Source: Aeromicrobium terrae
Lineage (GTDB): Bacteria > Actinomycetota > Actinomycetes > Propionibacteriales > Nocardioidaceae
Direction of reading: 5' to 3'
DNA: 64,000 nt
Assembly: GCF_008039565.1 (NCBI RefSeq)
Contig: NZ_VDUX01000005.1
Location: 1 to 64,000 of the forward strand
This document shows positions 60,262-64,000 of this stretch, piece by piece. How positions within the stretch are numbered: position 1 is the first letter of the stretch; the number at the start of each line of letters is the position of its first letter. The notes beneath the pieces are model-generated. The model saw only the letters and a program-made list of their open reading frames with translations. It was not told where the DNA came from and searched no databases. Made by a program: the position numbers and the translations under genes.

Positions 60262-61758
60262 GTGAGTGCCGACGAGTCCGCCGACGACCTGCCCGAGCAG
60301 CTGCGGGTGCGGCGCGAGAAGCGTCAGCAGCTGGTCGACCGCGGCGAGGACCCCTACCCGGTCGTCGTCGAGCGCACCCACACCCTGCGGCAGGTCGTCG
60401 AGGCGCACGACGCCGAGGCGCTGGGTCCCGACGTTCACACCGGCGAGACGGTCTCGATCGCCGGCCGCGTCATCTTCCTGCGCAACACCGGCAAGCTCTG
60501 CTTCGTCCGGCTGCGCGAGGGCGACGGCACCGAGCTGCAGGCGATGCTGTCGCTCGACCTCGTCGGCGAGGAGCGCTTGGCCGACTTCAAGAGCCTTGTC
60601 GACATCGGCGACCACCTGGCTGTCACCGGTGAGGTCATCACCAGCCGCCGCGGCGAGCTGTCCGTCATGGCCACCACCTGGCAGCTGGCCGCCAAGACCA
60701 TGCGGCCGCTGCCGGTCGAGCACAAGCCGCTGTCCGACGAGGCGCGCAGCCGCATGCGCTACGTCGACCTCATCGTCCGTCCCGAGGCCCGCGACAACGT
60801 CCGGGTGAAGGCCAAGGTCCTGCAGTCGCTGCGTGCGACGCTCGACGGCCGCGACTTCATCGAGGTCGAGACGCCCGTCCTGCAGCACACCAACGGCGGC
60901 GCGGCGGCCCGCCCGTTCGACACGCACATCAACGCGTTCGACGAGGACGCCCTGCTCCGCATCGCCATCGAGCTGCACCTCAAGCGCGCGCTCGTCGGCG
61001 GCGTCGACCGCGTCTACGAGATCGGGAAGACGTTCCGCAACGAGGGTGTCGACAACACCCACAACCCCGAGTTCATGATGCTCGAGGCCTACGAGGCGTA
61101 CGGCTCCTACGACACGATGGCCGACCTCACGAAGGCGCTCGTCGTGAACGCCGCGCGGGCGGTCGGCAAGACCGTCGTCCCGGCCCGCGACGGGTCCGAG
61201 ATCGACCTCGAGGGCGAGTGGCGGCGCGCGACGCTGCACCAGCTGGTCTCGGAGGCCGTCGGCCAGGAGATCACCCTCGACACCCCCGTGGAGGACCTCG
61301 GCGCGATCGCCGACAAGCACGAGGTGGCCCTGCGCCCGGAGTGGGGCACCGGCGAGATCGTGCTCGAGCTGTTCGAGAAGCTCGTCGAGCACACCCTCAT
61401 CACGCCGACGTTCGTGTGCGACTACCCCGAGTCGGTCCGCCCGCTGGCCAAGCGCCACCGCACCACGCCGGGCCTGGTGGAGGCGTGGGACCTGATCATC
61501 AACGGCGTCGAGCTGGCCCCGGCGTACTCCGAGCTCAACGACCCCGTCATCCAGCGCGAACGTCTGGAGGCGCAGGCCCGGCTGGCCGCCGCCGGCGACC
61601 CGGAGGCCATGGACGTCGACGAGGACTTCCTCCGCGCCCTGGAGTTCGGCATGCCGCCGGCCGGAGGCATGGGCCTCGGCGTCGACCGCCTCGTGATGCT
61701 CCTGCAGGGCATCGGCATCCGCGAGGCGATCCTCTTCCCGCTGTCCCGCCGCGAGTAG
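60262..61758 (+). CDS. lysS: Lysyl-tRNA synthetase, class II
   Basis: 498 residues from a GTG. OB-fold anticodon domain (about 62-165), then the class II motifs: DGRDFIEVETPVLQ (motif 1), FRNEGVDNTHNPEFMMLE (motif 2) and GMGLGVDRLVMLL (motif 3). Charges tRNA-Lys. The downstream gap to clpC holds the 118-bp element and no lsr2 gene. Confidence 0.96.
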   Translation: MSADESADDLPEQLRVRREKRQQLVDRGEDPYPVVVERTHTLRQVVEAHDAEALGPDVHTGETVSIAGRVIFLRNTGKLCFVRLREGDGTELQAMLSLDLVGEERLADFKSLVDIGDHLAVTGEVITSRRGELSVMATTWQLAAKTMRPLPVEHKPLSDEARSRMRYVDLIVRPEARDNVRVKAKVLQSLRATLDGRDFIEVETPVLQHTNGGAAARPFDTHINAFDEDALLRIAIELHLKRALVGGVDRVYEIGKTFRNEGVDNTHNPEFMMLEAYEAYGSYDTMADLTKALVVNAARAVGKTVVPARDGSEIDLEGEWRRATLHQLVSEAVGQEITLDTPVEDLGAIADKHEVALRPEWGTGEIVLELFEKLVEHTLITPTFVCDYPESVRPLAKRHRTTPGLVEAWDLIINGVELAPAYSELNDPVIQRERLEAQARLAAAGDPEAMDVDEDFLRALEFGMPPAGGMGLGVDRLVMLLQGIGIREAILFPLSRRE

Positions 61759-61763
61759 TGGTT

Positions 61764-61881
61764 GGTTTACCAGGTTCAGTAGGCAAACTTCGCTCGCGAT
61801 ACGACGTCCCGAGGCAAACCTGCACATCCCAGGGCAGATTTGCCTACAGATGTGTCGGCTTGCCTACTGAACCTGGTAAAC
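61764..61881. repeat. 118-bp dispersed element with terminal inverted repeats, copy 2
   Basis: Begins GGTTTACCAGGTTCAGTAGG and ends with its reverse complement CCTACTGAACCTGGTAAAC, with one change in the last base. The complement aligns end to end with copy 1 at 19420-19537, same length, so it is inverted. Lies 5 bp after the lysS stop. Confidence 0.85.
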
Positions 61882-62040
61882 GTCCCGATGCCGTGTGCGA
61901 AGTAAGGGTTACGCCGACGGCGAACGGCCGGAACACCTGACCCCCGGTGTCAGTTGGATGACGTATACGGACAACCTCCGCGAGGTTTCCCGTCCGCACC
62001 TAGACTGAAAAGACGAAGAACCCGAGTCCGAGGGGGACGA

Positions 62041-64000
<1,960 letters not shown>

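Overview
The window is 64 kb of high-GC DNA from an actinobacterium. The gene order is the best guide. The block ppa, dacB, zinc metalloprotease, tilS, hpt, ftsH, folE, folP, folB, folK, DUF3180, then DUF2520 Rossmann protein, panC, panD, coaX, lysS, clpC matches the order I know from Mycobacterium. Very high GC, fused isobutyryl-CoA mutase and short dispersed palindromes suggest a Nocardioidaceae-like organism such as Aeromicrobium; that genus is a guess.

Layout. 1-1.6 kb: two unrecognised genes with weaker GC bias. 1.6-13 kb: DksA-like protein, thioesterase, DUF2630, icmF with a divergent marR, nitronate monooxygenase, a large secreted protein facing an M43 protease, and an acyl-CoA dehydrogenase. 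13-27 kb is a vitamin B12 region: cobQ; a class I ribonucleotide reductase (nrdAB) behind NrdR-like boxes and a cobalamin riboswitch; cobU; and a minus-strand operon behind a second cobalamin riboswitch that encodes an SCO2322-family protein, a three-gene ECF transporter, a metallo-beta-lactamase-CobT fusion and cobS. 27-38.8 kb is accessory metabolism: MBL hydrolase, GDSL esterase, two LPXTG-anchored Asp/Gly-repeat proteins, AhpD-like and VOC proteins, an AraC regulator, aldo/keto reductase, DUF2461, quinone reductase, and a Baeyer-Villiger-type monooxygenase divergent from a TetR regulator. 38.8-64 kb is the conserved block, interrupted at 48.9-55.6 kb by an extra group (DUF885, lone nuoD, pyruvyl transferase, MidA/NDUFAF7-like methyltransferase, glycosyltransferase). 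clpC runs off the right edge.

How it fits together. B12 links icmF (B12-dependent), cobQ/U/S/T (late assembly), the ECF transporter (uptake) and nrdAB (a B12-independent reductase under a B12 riboswitch). The cell probably switches off nrdAB and uptake when B12 is plentiful. The fol and pan/coaX genes are tightly overlapped operons for folate and CoA.

Most unusual. (1) A GC-rich repeat of about 31 bp occurs six times, five of them inside unrelated protein genes, adding short Gly/Pro-rich peptides to NrdA, an ABC ATPase, an AhpD-like enzyme, a DUF885 protein and PanD. (2) A 118-bp element with 17-bp terminal inverted repeats occurs twice in opposite orientation. (3) NrdB has Phe where the radical Tyr should be, plus a Glu metal ligand, the class Ic signature. 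(4) A PhnP-like hydrolase is fused to CobT. (5) A lone nuoD shares an operon with a homologue of the complex I methyltransferase. No rRNA, tRNA, CRISPR, transposase or prophage was seen.
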